This document shows positions 36,549-45,029 of a DNA stretch of 64,000 nucleotides, piece by piece (the first letter of the stretch is position 1; every line of letters begins with the position of its first letter). Under the pieces are notes generated by a model that was not told the origin of the DNA, made no database searches, and saw nothing but the letters and a program-made list of their open reading frames with translations. Origin of the DNA: Bacteroidaceae bacterium (GTDB taxonomy: Bacteria; Bacteroidota; Bacteroidia; Bacteroidales; Bacteroidaceae). A program made the position numbers and the translations under genes. The stretch spans positions 1 through 64,000 of the forward strand of contig JAFXTO010000038.1 of the NCBI GenBank assembly GCA_017535725.1, written 5' to 3'.

Positions 36549-37133
36549 CTACTGGAAGAATGAGAAATGGACGCTGCCATAGGTGCGATGGGCAACAAAA
36601 TGAGGATGAGTGGAGAAATCGTTCGTCTTCCCATGCTCGAGGACAAAGAGGCCACCAGAAGAGAGGAGTGAAGGATAAGGGATAGAAGGTACATCCTCCC
36701 CATTATCAGCTGGAGCTTCGCGGAAGATGAGATCTGGGAGCTGAGGAATTTCTGGAAGCGTATAGGGAGGATCTGCAAAAATAAAGTCGTAGGTGCCGGG
36801 AGCACGATGCAAGAACCGAAGTACATCAGCACGCAGGAGCGTGACGTCGGCCTCGGCACCAAGGGTCTGGACAAAACGGCGAATAAATCCTACGTGCAAG
36901 GCATCGAGTTCCACAGAAGTGACATGGGAACAACCACGGGAGAGAAGTTCGAGTGTGATGCTGCCCGTCCCGGAAAAAAGATCCAAAGCATGCGGGACAT
37001 CCCTTTCGAAGTCAATGTATGAACGGAGGACATTGAAAAGGTTCTCCTTGGCAAAGTCAGTAGTAGGTCGAGCCTTGAAGCTACGAGGGACGTCGAAGTG
37101 ACGACCGCGGTATTTTCCAGCAACAATGCGCAT
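36549..37133 (-). CDS. rsmD: 16S rRNA (guanine-966-N2) methyltransferase
   Basis: Methylates G966 of 16S rRNA. It has MRIVAGKYRGRHFDVP, RPTTDFAKENLFNVL, the SAM motif ALDLFSGTGSITLELLSRG and the catalytic DPPY in DFIFADPPYTLPEI. Length 194 aa is normal. It lies 9 nt downstream of the DUF3822 gene, an arrangement I recall as common in Bacteroidales, and is probably the last gene of that unit. The start gives the canonical N-terminus. Confidence 0.94.
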   Translation of the reverse strand: MRIVAGKYRGRHFDVPRSFKARPTTDFAKENLFNVLRSYIDFERDVPHALDLFSGTGSITLELLSRGCSHVTSVELDALHVGFIRRFVQTLGAEADVTLLRADVLRFLHRAPGTYDFIFADPPYTLPEIPQLPDLIFREAPADNGEDVPSIPYPSLLSSGGLFVLEHGKTNDFSTHPHFVAHRTYGSVHFSFFQ

Positions 37134-37142
37134 GTACAGGAT

Positions 37143-37973
37143 TCAGATTCTATTGAGCAATAATGCCATAAGGTCCAGAGGTACTTGTTTCTCACGAGCC
37201 AAGGGCACCCGATGGAAAATATCGGCTGGTGTCAGGACCTCTATGTTGCGAAGGTATTCGGCAAGTGCAGAGATTAGGCGTTGGTCTTCCTCTGTCTGTG
37301 GAGCTAGGAACTTCAGGGTATCTCGCGTCTGGTCGAGTCCGAGCTGTTGCCAGACGTTGAGGATGAAGTAGAGCGCATCCGGCGTGTTCTCTATAGGGAA
37401 CGTGTTGGCTAATCGCAGACGACGATCCTGGAAGGAATAGAGGCTGTAGGAATCCGTCTCAGCACATACACAGAGGCTGGCACGATTTTGCGGCTGGTCA
37501 TCCTCCAACAACAACAGTCGTTCCATAAGGATGGCACGAGAAGCAAAGAAGCGGGCAGTGGGATAGAACTGGAGGATAGCTTCCTCAACCTCTGTTGGGA
37601 TGGCATAGAGTTCTGCACACTCCAACTGAGGCAGAATGTTGTAGGCCACACGTTGCCGCAGATCCTGCTGATTGGCAAAGGTGAATTGGTAAAGCTCTGC
37701 CGCTTCCTCACGGCGGAACTCCTCGAGGGGAACTCGCGTGGAAAGCGAACACAGCAGGACAAAGCACTGGTCTATCTGACGGTTGAAATAATCCGGGCGC
37801 ATGAGTTCCTGCGAGAGTTGCTCGGCCAGTGAGTGGCTGTCAGCAAGACGGAAATGCTCGCCTCGGATGAGACTGCTCGTCTGCAAATCGCAGACAAAAA
37901 AAGAGAATCCATCCGCACGAAGGCGGATGGATAGACTCAGAGGATGGTAGGATTTACTCCCAGTTGCCGGCAT
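37143..37973 (-). CDS. DUF3822 family protein
   Basis: Conserved Bacteroidetes protein of unknown function with an actin/ASKHA-like look. LSLSIRLRADGFSFFVCD at the N-terminus is followed by a second half with RASLCVCAETDSYSLYSF. No catalytic residues can be assigned. The start at 37973 overlaps the upstream gene by 20 nt; an ATG at 38000 would lengthen the overlap to 47 nt. The tight overlap with its neighbour and the 9-nt gap to rsmD indicate one operon. Confidence 0.8.
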   Translation of the reverse strand: MPATGSKSYHPLSLSIRLRADGFSFFVCDLQTSSLIRGEHFRLADSHSLAEQLSQELMRPDYFNRQIDQCFVLLCSLSTRVPLEEFRREEAAELYQFTFANQQDLRQRVAYNILPQLECAELYAIPTEVEEAILQFYPTARFFASRAILMERLLLLEDDQPQNRASLCVCAETDSYSLYSFQDRRLRLANTFPIENTPDALYFILNVWQQLGLDQTRDTLKFLAPQTEEDQRLISALAEYLRNIEVLTPADIFHRVPLAREKQVPLDLMALLLNRI

Positions 37974-38640
37974 TGTTGTTCCAGTTGTAGAGGTCTCCAA
38001 TCTTCAGACCTGGATAGCTACCCATATCTTCAGCCAAACGTGCACGGTTGACTATCAGACGCTCACCATTGCGACCCATGTTCTTAAGGAAAGATACATC
38101 GGGGGCTGCGCACTCCATCGTGTACAAAATAGTACCAGAGCGGGTAACGGTGGGCAGAGCCTGAAGCTGGAAGGTGTCGCCTTCAGCGAAGGGAATGTAG
38201 CGGATGGAATCGGCATTGTAGCCGGGGCCGAAGAGGGAGTCGGAGAGGTTCACCCAAGTCGTATCACGGCGAAAGCCCTGCAGCCCGTTGGCAGCAATAG
38301 CAGCGGCGTCACCGCTGTTGACGATTTCGGCGGCCTTACGCTCGGTCAGACCCTTCTCCATCTGTTCGTCGGAAAGTACACCTTCCTTCACAATCTTGGG
38401 GATACGTCCGTTGCGAACGAACTCCACCAGCTTGAAGAGGCTGTCGCAGTATGAACCTTCGGGGTTCTGCAACTTGTACTCTTCCTGTGCTGCCTTGATT
38501 TCGAGCAGACGAGCCTTGACAGCATTTTCACGAATTGTGACTTCCTTACCGAAGTCGATGTCGTCCTGGATGCTGCGCCAGCAAATGAAGAGCAGACCGA
38601 CGACACAAAGTGCTAAAAGCACGTTAAAAACCTTTTTCAT
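37954..38640 (-). CDS. Conserved membrane-anchored protein of unknown function
   Basis: A single N-terminal membrane helix (VFNVLLALCVVGLLFICW, residues 4-21) precedes a 200-residue periplasmic domain. The domain starts with a helical stretch (ENAVKARLLEIKAAQEEYK), then an alpha/beta region with FGPGYNADSIRYIPFAEGD and RNGERLIVNRARLAEDMGSYPGLKIGD. It resembles proteins found beside DUF3822/rsmD in Bacteroidales but has no named function that I recognise. It heads the three-gene minus-strand unit and diverges from the helicase gene. It lacks a cleavable signal or lipobox. Confidence 0.75.
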   Translation of the reverse strand: MKKVFNVLLALCVVGLLFICWRSIQDDIDFGKEVTIRENAVKARLLEIKAAQEEYKLQNPEGSYCDSLFKLVEFVRNGRIPKIVKEGVLSDEQMEKGLTERKAAEIVNSGDAAAIAANGLQGFRRDTTWVNLSDSLFGPGYNADSIRYIPFAEGDTFQLQALPTVTRSGTILYTMECAAPDVSFLKNMGRNGERLIVNRARLAEDMGSYPGLKIGDLYNWNNNAGNWE

Positions 38641-38664
38641 GACGTGTATATGAATCTTTTTTAC

Positions 38665-38672
38665 TACTTTTG
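38665..38672 (+). promoter_or_regulatory. -7 promoter box of the RecD-like helicase gene
   Basis: TACTTTTG fits TAnnTTTG about 64 nt upstream of the start codon. Confidence 0.5.
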
Positions 38673-38735
38673 CATCGCAAAAATAGAAAGAATTATTGAA
38701 ATAAGCCGCATGTTCGGGCGTTTTTTTTACTTCTT

Positions 38736-40247
38736 ATGCCAATAAATAGTCAAATGAGGGGTTTAATCCTCGAGAATTTCGGGTTTCAGCCTACCAAAGA
38801 GCAGGAAAATGCCACCAAAATGATAGCAGATTTCCTTTTTCAACGAAACACAGAAAGTATCTTCGTCTTGAGAGGCTATGCAGGCACCGGAAAGACCACT
38901 CTTGTGGGTGCTCTGGTGCGTTCGTTGATGCAATTGAAACAGCAGGTGGTGCTCATGGCTCCGACGGGTCGCGCCGCCAAAGTCTTCGCCCTGCATGCTG
39001 CTCATCCGGCCTACACCATCCATCGTCGTATCTATCGACAGAAGTCTTTCACGGGAGACATGAGCGGCTTCCTGGAAGGAGTGAACCTGATGCGCCACAC
39101 GCTGTTCATCGTCGATGAGGCATCAATGATTGCGAACTCCGGAGTGAGCGGATCAGTCTTCGGTTCGGGTCATTTGTTGGATGATCTGGTGCATTTCGTC
39201 TATTCGGGAGAGGGATGCAGACTGATGTTGGTAGGCGATACGGCCCAGTTACCACCCGTGGGAGAAGAGGACAGTCCGGCACTGGTCAACGAACTGCTGG
39301 AAAGCTATGGGCTGAGTGTCTGCGATGCTACGCTGACAGAGGTGGTTCGGCAGCTCGAAGACTCAGGCATTTTATGGAATGCAACACAACTCCGCAGGAT
39401 GTTGGTGGAGGATGACCTCTACGCCTTCCCAGAACTCCGCCTTGCAGGATTCGCAGATATCGTGCGGTTACCAGGCAACGAACTGATAGAAGCGTTGGAA
39501 CAATCGTATTACCATTGCGGCATGGACGGAACCATCGTGGTGACACGTTCCAACTCACGCGCAAACATCTATAATAATGGTATACGCGCACGTATCCTGG
39601 ACTACGACTCAGAACTGACAGGAGGCGATCAAGTGATTATTGTCAAAAACAACTACCACTGGCTGAAGCCTGAACCGGAGCAGCCAGAAACACAGATTGT
39701 GCAGACGGTTCAGGGAGGACAGAGGTCACAGCGGAATCAGAAGATGGACTTCATTGCCAATGGCGACGTGGCTGTCGTGCGCCGACTGCGTGGTGAACGG
39801 GAGGTACACGGCTTCCGTTTTGTGGATATTCTGCTGCGCTTCCCCGACTACGATGACCTCGAAGTGGAGGCAACTGCAATACTCGAAACCCTGCAAAGCG
39901 AAGCTCCTGCCTTAACACACGAACAACAAGAGAGCCTGTTCCAACACGTCTGGGAGGATTATCCCGAACTGACCACAAAGCGCGAACGCATGAAAGCGGT
40001 GAAGGAAGACCCCTATTTCAACGCCCTGCAAATCAAATATGCCTACGCCATTACCTGTCACAAGGCTCAAGGCGGGCAATGGCAGCACGTATTCATCGAC
40101 CAGGGGTATGTGACCGAGGACATGCTCTCGGCCGATTACTTCCGATGGCTGTACACCGCTCTGACACGTGCCACAGAGAAAGTGTACCTCGTCAACTGGC
40201 CAAGACAGGAACTGGATGCGGAAAGCCAACATCAAATGGATGATTAG
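38736..40247 (+). CDS. RecD-like ATP-dependent DNA helicase
   Basis: Superfamily 1B helicase. It has Walker A GYAGTGKTTL (about residue 48), MAPTGRAAKVF (motif Ia region), Walker B FIVDEASMI, MLVGDTAQLPPVG (motif III) and the C-terminal UvrD-like motif AYAITCHKAQGGQWQHVFID followed by RWLYTALTRATEKVYLV. At 503 aa it lacks the long N-terminal domain of RecD2, so it belongs to the short AAA_30/UvrD_C_2 group. A second in-frame ATG at 38754 is possible. It likely works in DNA repair or recombination; no RecB/RecC partners are nearby. Confidence 0.9.
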   Translation: MPINSQMRGLILENFGFQPTKEQENATKMIADFLFQRNTESIFVLRGYAGTGKTTLVGALVRSLMQLKQQVVLMAPTGRAAKVFALHAAHPAYTIHRRIYRQKSFTGDMSGFLEGVNLMRHTLFIVDEASMIANSGVSGSVFGSGHLLDDLVHFVYSGEGCRLMLVGDTAQLPPVGEEDSPALVNELLESYGLSVCDATLTEVVRQLEDSGILWNATQLRRMLVEDDLYAFPELRLAGFADIVRLPGNELIEALEQSYYHCGMDGTIVVTRSNSRANIYNNGIRARILDYDSELTGGDQVIIVKNNYHWLKPEPEQPETQIVQTVQGGQRSQRNQKMDFIANGDVAVVRRLRGEREVHGFRFVDILLRFPDYDDLEVEATAILETLQSEAPALTHEQQESLFQHVWEDYPELTTKRERMKAVKEDPYFNALQIKYAYAITCHKAQGGQWQHVFIDQGYVTEDMLSADYFRWLYTALTRATEKVYLVNWPRQELDAESQHQMDD

Positions 40248-40281
40248 TTTTTCTTAAAAAAACAGAAATACACACGCATAT

Positions 40282-40313
40282 TTTGTTCATTTTGGAAGTT
40301 TTTATTACCTTTG
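40282..40313 (+). promoter_or_regulatory. Promoter of the AraC-type regulator
   Basis: TTTG (40282-40285), 20 nt, TACCTTTG (40306-40313) is an exact consensus match, giving a leader of about 70 nt. Confidence 0.8.
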
Positions 40314-40386
40314 CACCAAAAATAAGCAAGGAACGATTCCTTTTTCCGACTTTTCGGACAAAAAGCATAAAGACCCAAGCCAAACA

Positions 40387-41289
40387 ATGGACAACCATCA
40401 AATTAGTTTCAACCTCTCACAAATTCCAAAAAAATTTAGGGGTTCCCGTCTAGACAATCTCTATTTCTTCTTCGACAATCTGACTGATACAAATTCATTT
40501 TCCAACCGTGACCTCTTTGAAGTGGAATTCCCTGTCAAGAGCGAATCGCTGCTGGTTTTGACAATCGTAGAAGGAAAGCTGATATTCAAAATAAACCTTC
40601 AGGACGTGGAGGTTCATGGTGGCCAGACGCTGAGCATGATGCCCGGTTGCATCTTTCAGGTGCTGGAATATTCTGAGCACATTCGTTTCTTCGTCTTGTT
40701 GTTAGCTCCAGAAGTCATGGATTCAATACAGAAAAGTTTCGGCATTCACATAGACCTCGCTCACAAATATTATCACTATAGAGTCCGAGAAATGACGGAA
40801 CATGCCTTGGATACGGGACTTACGATGTACCACCTCATCAAGGAGGAGTTGGAGCAACCGGACTATGAGAGGAAGAAGGACGTTATCCAGCGCTACTGCG
40901 AAATATGGATTCTAAAGAACTTCTCATTTTCCGAGGTCGATGAAATTCCGGAGATTCATAAGCCCGCCAATCGCAAGGAACAGATATTCCGCGACTTCCT
41001 AACGTTACTCGAACAATATTACACACAAGAGCGCAGCATTAGTTTCTATGCCGACCGCATGTGTCTGACGTCCAAATACCTCTCAACGATTGTCAAGGAG
41101 GTTAGTGGCAAGCATGGTATGCAATGGATTGACGAGTACGTGGTGCTGGAGGCCAAGGCGCTGTTGCGCGACGGTTCGATGAGTGTGAAACAAATCAGCG
41201 ACAAGTTGAACTTCCCCTCACAAAGCATGTTCGGTCGCTTCTTTAAAAAGATGACAGGCTACTCGCCCAAACAGTTCATACAATTGTAG
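40387..41289 (+). CDS. AraC family transcriptional regulator
   Basis: An N-terminal cupin-like sensor region (residues about 40-110; LTIVEGKLIFKINLQDVEVHGGQTLSMMPGC) precedes a C-terminal AraC DNA-binding domain with two helix-turn-helix units. The first is ISFYADRMCLTSKYLSTIVKEVSG. The second is MSVKQISDKLNFPSQSMFGRFFKKMTGYSPKQF. Length 300 aa is typical. It stands alone with a strong promoter. The target is not evident; neighbours are the helicase and the convergent exbD genes. Confidence 0.92.
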   Translation: MDNHQISFNLSQIPKKFRGSRLDNLYFFFDNLTDTNSFSNRDLFEVEFPVKSESLLVLTIVEGKLIFKINLQDVEVHGGQTLSMMPGCIFQVLEYSEHIRFFVLLLAPEVMDSIQKSFGIHIDLAHKYYHYRVREMTEHALDTGLTMYHLIKEELEQPDYERKKDVIQRYCEIWILKNFSFSEVDEIPEIHKPANRKEQIFRDFLTLLEQYYTQERSISFYADRMCLTSKYLSTIVKEVSGKHGMQWIDEYVVLEAKALLRDGSMSVKQISDKLNFPSQSMFGRFFKKMTGYSPKQFIQL

Positions 41290-41342
41290 GATAATCGTAC
41301 GAAACCAAAGCTCAAGATTCTACAACACATTGGAAGAAACAA

Positions 41343-41374
41343 GGAAGCGGCCTCCTCGAAAGAGAACCGCTTCC
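41343..41374. terminator. Hairpin between the AraC gene and exbD (convergent)
   Basis: Perfect 8-bp stem GGAAGCGG / CCGCTTCC with a 16-nt loop between convergent genes. No strong T-tract follows. Confidence 0.45.
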
Positions 41375-41408
41375 AATAGTTTGTGTAGGTTGTTACGTCG
41401 GGATGAGA

Positions 41409-41861
41409 TTAGTTACGTCGCGTAGCAGAGTAGTTAATTCTCAGAGCCCATGACTTACGCAGAACCTCCTTGATGTCGGTGATGATACCCATCTGCGTGT
41501 GCTGGTCAATCTTCATGGACATGACCTGCGATGCGGGGTCGGGCATCGTCGTACGCTCCTGCGCCACGAAGTCCATGACCTCACGGGGCTCGGCGTAGCG
41601 GTCGTTCAGCTGGATACGTGTGCCGCTACCCATCTGGGCGCGCAGCTGGTCTGTAGGAGGACCTACGTAAATGAACGATACACACGACTTCTTCTCCAGT
41701 TTCTCGAGTTCCGTACCTGCGGGGACGGTGAATTTCACCTTCAGGGTGACTTCACGCATGGTCGTCACAATCATGAAGAAGAACAGGATGGTGAAGATCA
41801 AGTCAGGCAGAGATGAGGTGTTCATCTCGGGCATTTCTCTTTTTTCCTTATTTCTTGCCAT
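41409..41861 (-). CDS. exbD: ExbD/TolR family biopolymer transport protein (second copy)
   Basis: Proton-motive-force coupling subunit working with ExbB and TonB. A short cytoplasmic N-terminus (EMNTSSLPDLIFTILFFFMIV) contains the single membrane helix with the conserved Asp in LPDLIF. A periplasmic domain ends in IITDIKEVLRKSWALRINY. Length 150 aa is normal. It is 2 nt downstream of the first exbD, and the paralogues differ in the periplasmic part. The tandem exbD pair is frequent in Bacteroidetes. Confidence 0.9.
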   Translation of the reverse strand: MARNKEKREMPEMNTSSLPDLIFTILFFFMIVTTMREVTLKVKFTVPAGTELEKLEKKSCVSFIYVGPPTDQLRAQMGSGTRIQLNDRYAEPREVMDFVAQERTTMPDPASQVMSMKIDQHTQMGIITDIKEVLRKSWALRINYSATRRN

Positions 41862-41863
41862 GA

Positions 41864-42451
41864 TTAGTTTCCTCCATAGTTTTTAGGTTCGGCCTCAGAA
41901 ATCTTCTGGGGATAATAAGTGCGAATGGCGATTTGCTCATCTTCAGAGCAACGTGCATAGGGCCGTCCGAACTTGGCGATAGCCAAATCGTCGCGCAACT
42001 CGTTGTAAGCTGCCACAAGTTCATTCTGCACCTGGAAATATACATTATAGGGCGTACCACGGTCGGTCTGCACGGAAATGACATGCTTGTCAGTAACGTA
42101 ACACGTACCGAGCAGGTCGATGACCTTGGCATGTTTTTCGGGCAGCTTCGCAGAGTTGTTCTTGTTCTCGATGAACTCCTTGGCACGTGAGCGCAGTTCC
42201 TTGATGTCAATAAAATCGTGGTTGCACATCAAGTTACCGGCGGCGTTGAGTCGGACGTTCAGCACATTGCGTTCCTTCACATCAATCTGCGCGTCTTCCT
42301 GATCCTTTTCAGGCGGCTGGGGAAGGCGTCGTGCCAAACCCATATCGGTGTCCATAGAGGTGGTCACCAGGAAGAAGATAAGCAGGATGAATGAGATGTC
42401 CGCAGTAGAACTGGAATTCAACCCTGGCACTTTCTTTTTCTTTCTTGCCAT
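41864..42451 (-). CDS. exbD: ExbD/TolR family biopolymer transport protein (first copy)
   Basis: Same fold as its neighbour: the N-terminal LNSSSTADISFILLIFFLVTTSMD helix with the conserved Asp, then a longer periplasmic domain. At 195 aa it has an extended segment (EDAQIDVKERNVLNVRLNAAGN...) and a C-terminal tail. It lies in the order exbB, membrane protein, exbD, exbD on the minus strand, which probably forms one energising complex for TonB-dependent receptors such as the SusC here. Confidence 0.9.
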   Translation of the reverse strand: MARKKKKVPGLNSSSTADISFILLIFFLVTTSMDTDMGLARRLPQPPEKDQEDAQIDVKERNVLNVRLNAAGNLMCNHDFIDIKELRSRAKEFIENKNNSAKLPEKHAKVIDLLGTCYVTDKHVISVQTDRGTPYNVYFQVQNELVAAYNELRDDLAIAKFGRPYARCSEDEQIAIRTYYPQKISEAEPKNYGGN

Positions 42452-42460
42452 TATAGATAG

Positions 42461-42585
42461 GTTTAAAGTTTAATGTTCAAAGTCAGATGTGGAATGTTTA
42501 AAGTCTAAAGAATAATGCTTATTTCATGCGAACACGGATTACTTAATTGTTTTACATTAAACTCTAAACTTTAAACATTAAACAA
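42461..42585. repeat. Inverted TTTAAAC-type repeats between exbD and the membrane protein gene
   Basis: GTTTAAAGTTTAATGTT at 42461-42477 is partly mirrored by ACTTTAAACATTAAAC near 42568-42583. Similar GTTTAAAGTTTATTGTTGAA sequence occurs before the decarboxylase gamma gene (about 52456). Confidence 0.5.
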
Positions 42586-43083
42586 TTATTCCTTCGGAGT
42601 TGCGCTCTTGGTGAGATAACCGCTCATGCTGACAACAACAGCGACGATGGCGACAACTGCCAGGATGTAGATAGCCCACAGCCACATGTCAACGACCGTT
42701 ACCATACCAGCAGAGGTTGTGACACCAGAGTTCGTGGTATAGGGTTCTTCTCCCAGGCCGAAGAGTACACCAATGACGAGAGTAGCGATGACAGTACCCC
42801 AAGTACACAGAGCCACCTTGCCACCAGCGATACCTGTGGGGCTGGGACCTGTGTTACCCGAATTCACAGTGGCACTGCGGACAAGGCTCCAGATGGTCAG
42901 ACCTGCTGCAACGAAGAACAGGAGATACATAAGGATGAGAACGAGATCCGTCAGTGCGGGTGATACGTGTACGCCGTCAAAGTCCATGTTGTTGTAATCC
43001 ACCAGGAAGAAGAGGAGGAAACAAACAACACCGAGTCCGATGCAGGAGTACAGCGCAATATTTGACAATTTTTCGAGTTTCAT
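42586..43083 (-). CDS. Conserved four-helix membrane protein in the exb operon
   Basis: 165 residues with four hydrophobic helices (about 8-28, 45-68, 88-108, 130-152). They are separated by short polar loops, including SGNTGPSPTGIAGGK. No known catalytic motif. Its fixed place between exbB and exbD suggests a role in the TonB-energising complex, but that is inference from position only. Confidence 0.75.
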   Translation of the reverse strand: MKLEKLSNIALYSCIGLGVVCFLLFFLVDYNNMDFDGVHVSPALTDLVLILMYLLFFVAAGLTIWSLVRSATVNSGNTGPSPTGIAGGKVALCTWGTVIATLVIGVLFGLGEEPYTTNSGVTTSAGMVTVVDMWLWAIYILAVVAIVAVVVSMSGYLTKSATPKE

Positions 43084-43127
43084 AATTCTGATGTTAACGT
43101 GTTAATTAATTAAGGTGTTAACGTGAA

Positions 43128-43976
43128 TTACTTCTGACATTTGGGAGACTTCACGCACATTTCGAGCAGACCCATAGCTGCTTCTTCCATGTTATTGTTC
43201 AGAGCCTCGACGCGGCTGAGGACATAGTTGTAGAACACCTGAAGGATCAGAGCAACGACGATACCGAAGATGGTTGTGATAAGTGCGACCTTCATACCAC
43301 CGGCAACGACGGTCGGGCTGATATCACCTGCGCGCTCGATGTCATCGAATGCCTGGACCATACCTATCACCGTTCCGAGGAAGCCGAGTGACGGAGCCAT
43401 AGCGATGAACAGGGTAATCCAAGAGCAGTTCTCTTCGAGGTAAGCGCCCTGCACTTCTGCTTCGGTGTTGATGGTACGCTCGATGGTAGCGATGTCATTC
43501 TGGTCGGTGCTGTTGAGGCACATGATAGCCTTCTTGGAAATCTGAGCCACGGGGCCACGGGTGCCACCGCAGTATTCAACAGCGTCCTGAAGTTTGCCAG
43601 CCTCAACCTTGCTGCGGAGAGTTTCGAGGAACTTACGTGTGTTCACCTGAGCGAGGGTCAGATAGATAACGCGCTCGATGCAGAAAGCCAGACCGAGAAC
43701 GAGAGCAACAGCAACGAGGCTCATGAAGCCAGCGTCACCTTCGATGAACTTTGTCTTGAGGGTCTTGTGCAAGCTCTGCTCTTCCTCAACGGGAGCGACA
43801 ACCTCTTCCACTGCGGGAGCGGGTTCTTCTACAGCTGCGGAATCAACGACAGCGGAGTCTACGACTTGCTCGGTAGCAGCAGCCTCGTCAGCCACTTCGT
43901 CCTGAGCCATCACGGAGGGTGTCATGCCAAAAGTGCAGGCAGCCACCATTGCAACAATTGCAAAATACTTTTTCAT
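43128..43976 (-). CDS. exbB: ExbB/TolQ/MotA family proton channel protein
   Basis: Inner-membrane proton channel subunit. Unusually for the family it begins with a signal-like segment (MKKYFAIVAMVAACTFGMTPSVMAQ) and an acidic Ala/Val/Glu-rich stretch. The MotA/TolQ/ExbB domain follows, with helices near 83-105, 185-210 and 230-255. Conserved motifs are APSLGFLGTVIGMVQAFDDI and ISPTVVAGGMKVALITTIFGIVVALILQ. The form with an extended N-terminus is common in Bacteroidetes. It is the first gene of the exb operon with a TATTTTTG box upstream. Confidence 0.92.
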   Translation of the reverse strand: MKKYFAIVAMVAACTFGMTPSVMAQDEVADEAAATEQVVDSAVVDSAAVEEPAPAVEEVVAPVEEEQSLHKTLKTKFIEGDAGFMSLVAVALVLGLAFCIERVIYLTLAQVNTRKFLETLRSKVEAGKLQDAVEYCGGTRGPVAQISKKAIMCLNSTDQNDIATIERTINTEAEVQGAYLEENCSWITLFIAMAPSLGFLGTVIGMVQAFDDIERAGDISPTVVAGGMKVALITTIFGIVVALILQVFYNYVLSRVEALNNNMEEAAMGLLEMCVKSPKCQK

Positions 43977-44050
43977 TTTGTTTTTGGTTTAATGATGAAT
44001 GATTTGTTATTTATTGTTTGTTATTCGGTCTACTTCACGTAAAATCGCTA

Positions 44051-44058
44051 CAAAAATA
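44051..44058 (-). promoter_or_regulatory. Possible -7 box of the exb operon
   Basis: TATTTTTG on the minus strand fits TAnnTTTG, about 75 nt upstream of the exbB start. No clear -33 partner is visible. Confidence 0.4.
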
Positions 44059-44146
44059 TCCTTTTTTTTGCTTACTCCCGCCATTTTCGTCAAAAAACTT
44101 TGCTTTCGGGGGTGATTTTCTTGTTTTTTTGTACATAAAGTGCCAT

Positions 44147-45001
44147 TTATCGGGCTTTCGGGAACGTTTTTAGTGCATTTTCTGTCGTAATAGCCTCCAC
44201 TTCTTCGGTTTCTACAGAATAAATATCGGCAAGCTTACGTATGACCTCCACAATATAGGCCGTTTCGTTGCGTTTTCCGCGGTACGGAACGGGTGCGAGA
44301 TAGGGTGAATCGGTCTCGATGACGATACGCTCAAGGGGGACTACTTCACGGAGTACAGCGGGCAGCGGGCTTTTCTTGTAGGTGACCCCCCCCCCTATTC
44401 CGAGCATGAATCCATCGAAGTTCAACAGTTCTTCAGCCTCCTCAGCTGTTCCGCCAAAACAATGGAAGACCCCTCGCAACTTACTCTTCACACATTTATC
44501 TTCTTCGGTCTTTATGCCCAACAAAGACTTCAGACGGCCGAACAGAGAGGGCTGGGGATGTATACATTTCTTGAGTACGTCCACCATCTCGCGATGTGCA
44601 TCACGAGTGTGAATCATCAGGGGAAGATTGTACTTCATGGCCCAACCGACCTGTATGGCAAAAGCTTCCTGCTGCTCCTTATACATCGAGCGATCCCAAT
44701 AGTAATCCAGTCCTATTTCGCCAATTCCGATAAATGGATGTGAAGAACTGGCCAATAATCGCTCCATGGCCACCAACATCTGACGCCAAGGGCCTTGGAG
44801 ATCTTCGGGATGGAGGCCCAGCATGGGATAAAGACGACCAGGATACTTGGTGGCCAGACCAATCATGGGCACAACGGTATCAGAATTGATATTCGGCAGG
44901 AATATCTTTGCTGCTCCAGCGTCGAAGGCACGTTGCAATACGTCGTCGATATCATCGGCGAACTGCTGATCGTAGAGGTGACTATGAGTATCGATGAACA
45001 T
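44147..45001 (-). CDS. TatD family metal-dependent hydrolase (DNase)
   Basis: TIM-barrel metal hydrolase of the amidohydrolase superfamily. It has DTHSHLY at the N-terminus, GEIGLDYYW (metal Glu), MIHTRDAHREM, HCFGG and ETDSPYLAPVPYRGKRNE. Length 284 aa is somewhat above the usual 260 because of an insertion near residue 155 (HPQPSLFGRLKSLLGIKTEEDK). The codons for the GIGGGVT segment contain an uninterrupted G9 run (C9 at 44387-44395 on the plus strand), a possible slippage site. It may act as a 3'-5' exonuclease; it is not part of the Tat export system. It lies 28 nt downstream of the polyprenyl synthase gene. Confidence 0.9.
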   Translation of the reverse strand: MFIDTHSHLYDQQFADDIDDVLQRAFDAGAAKIFLPNINSDTVVPMIGLATKYPGRLYPMLGLHPEDLQGPWRQMLVAMERLLASSSHPFIGIGEIGLDYYWDRSMYKEQQEAFAIQVGWAMKYNLPLMIHTRDAHREMVDVLKKCIHPQPSLFGRLKSLLGIKTEEDKCVKSKLRGVFHCFGGTAEEAEELLNFDGFMLGIGGGVTYKKSPLPAVLREVVPLERIVIETDSPYLAPVPYRGKRNETAYIVEVIRKLADIYSVETEEVEAITTENALKTFPKAR

Positions 45002-45029
45002 GAGAAACGACCATACGGTAGGTTAGAGT

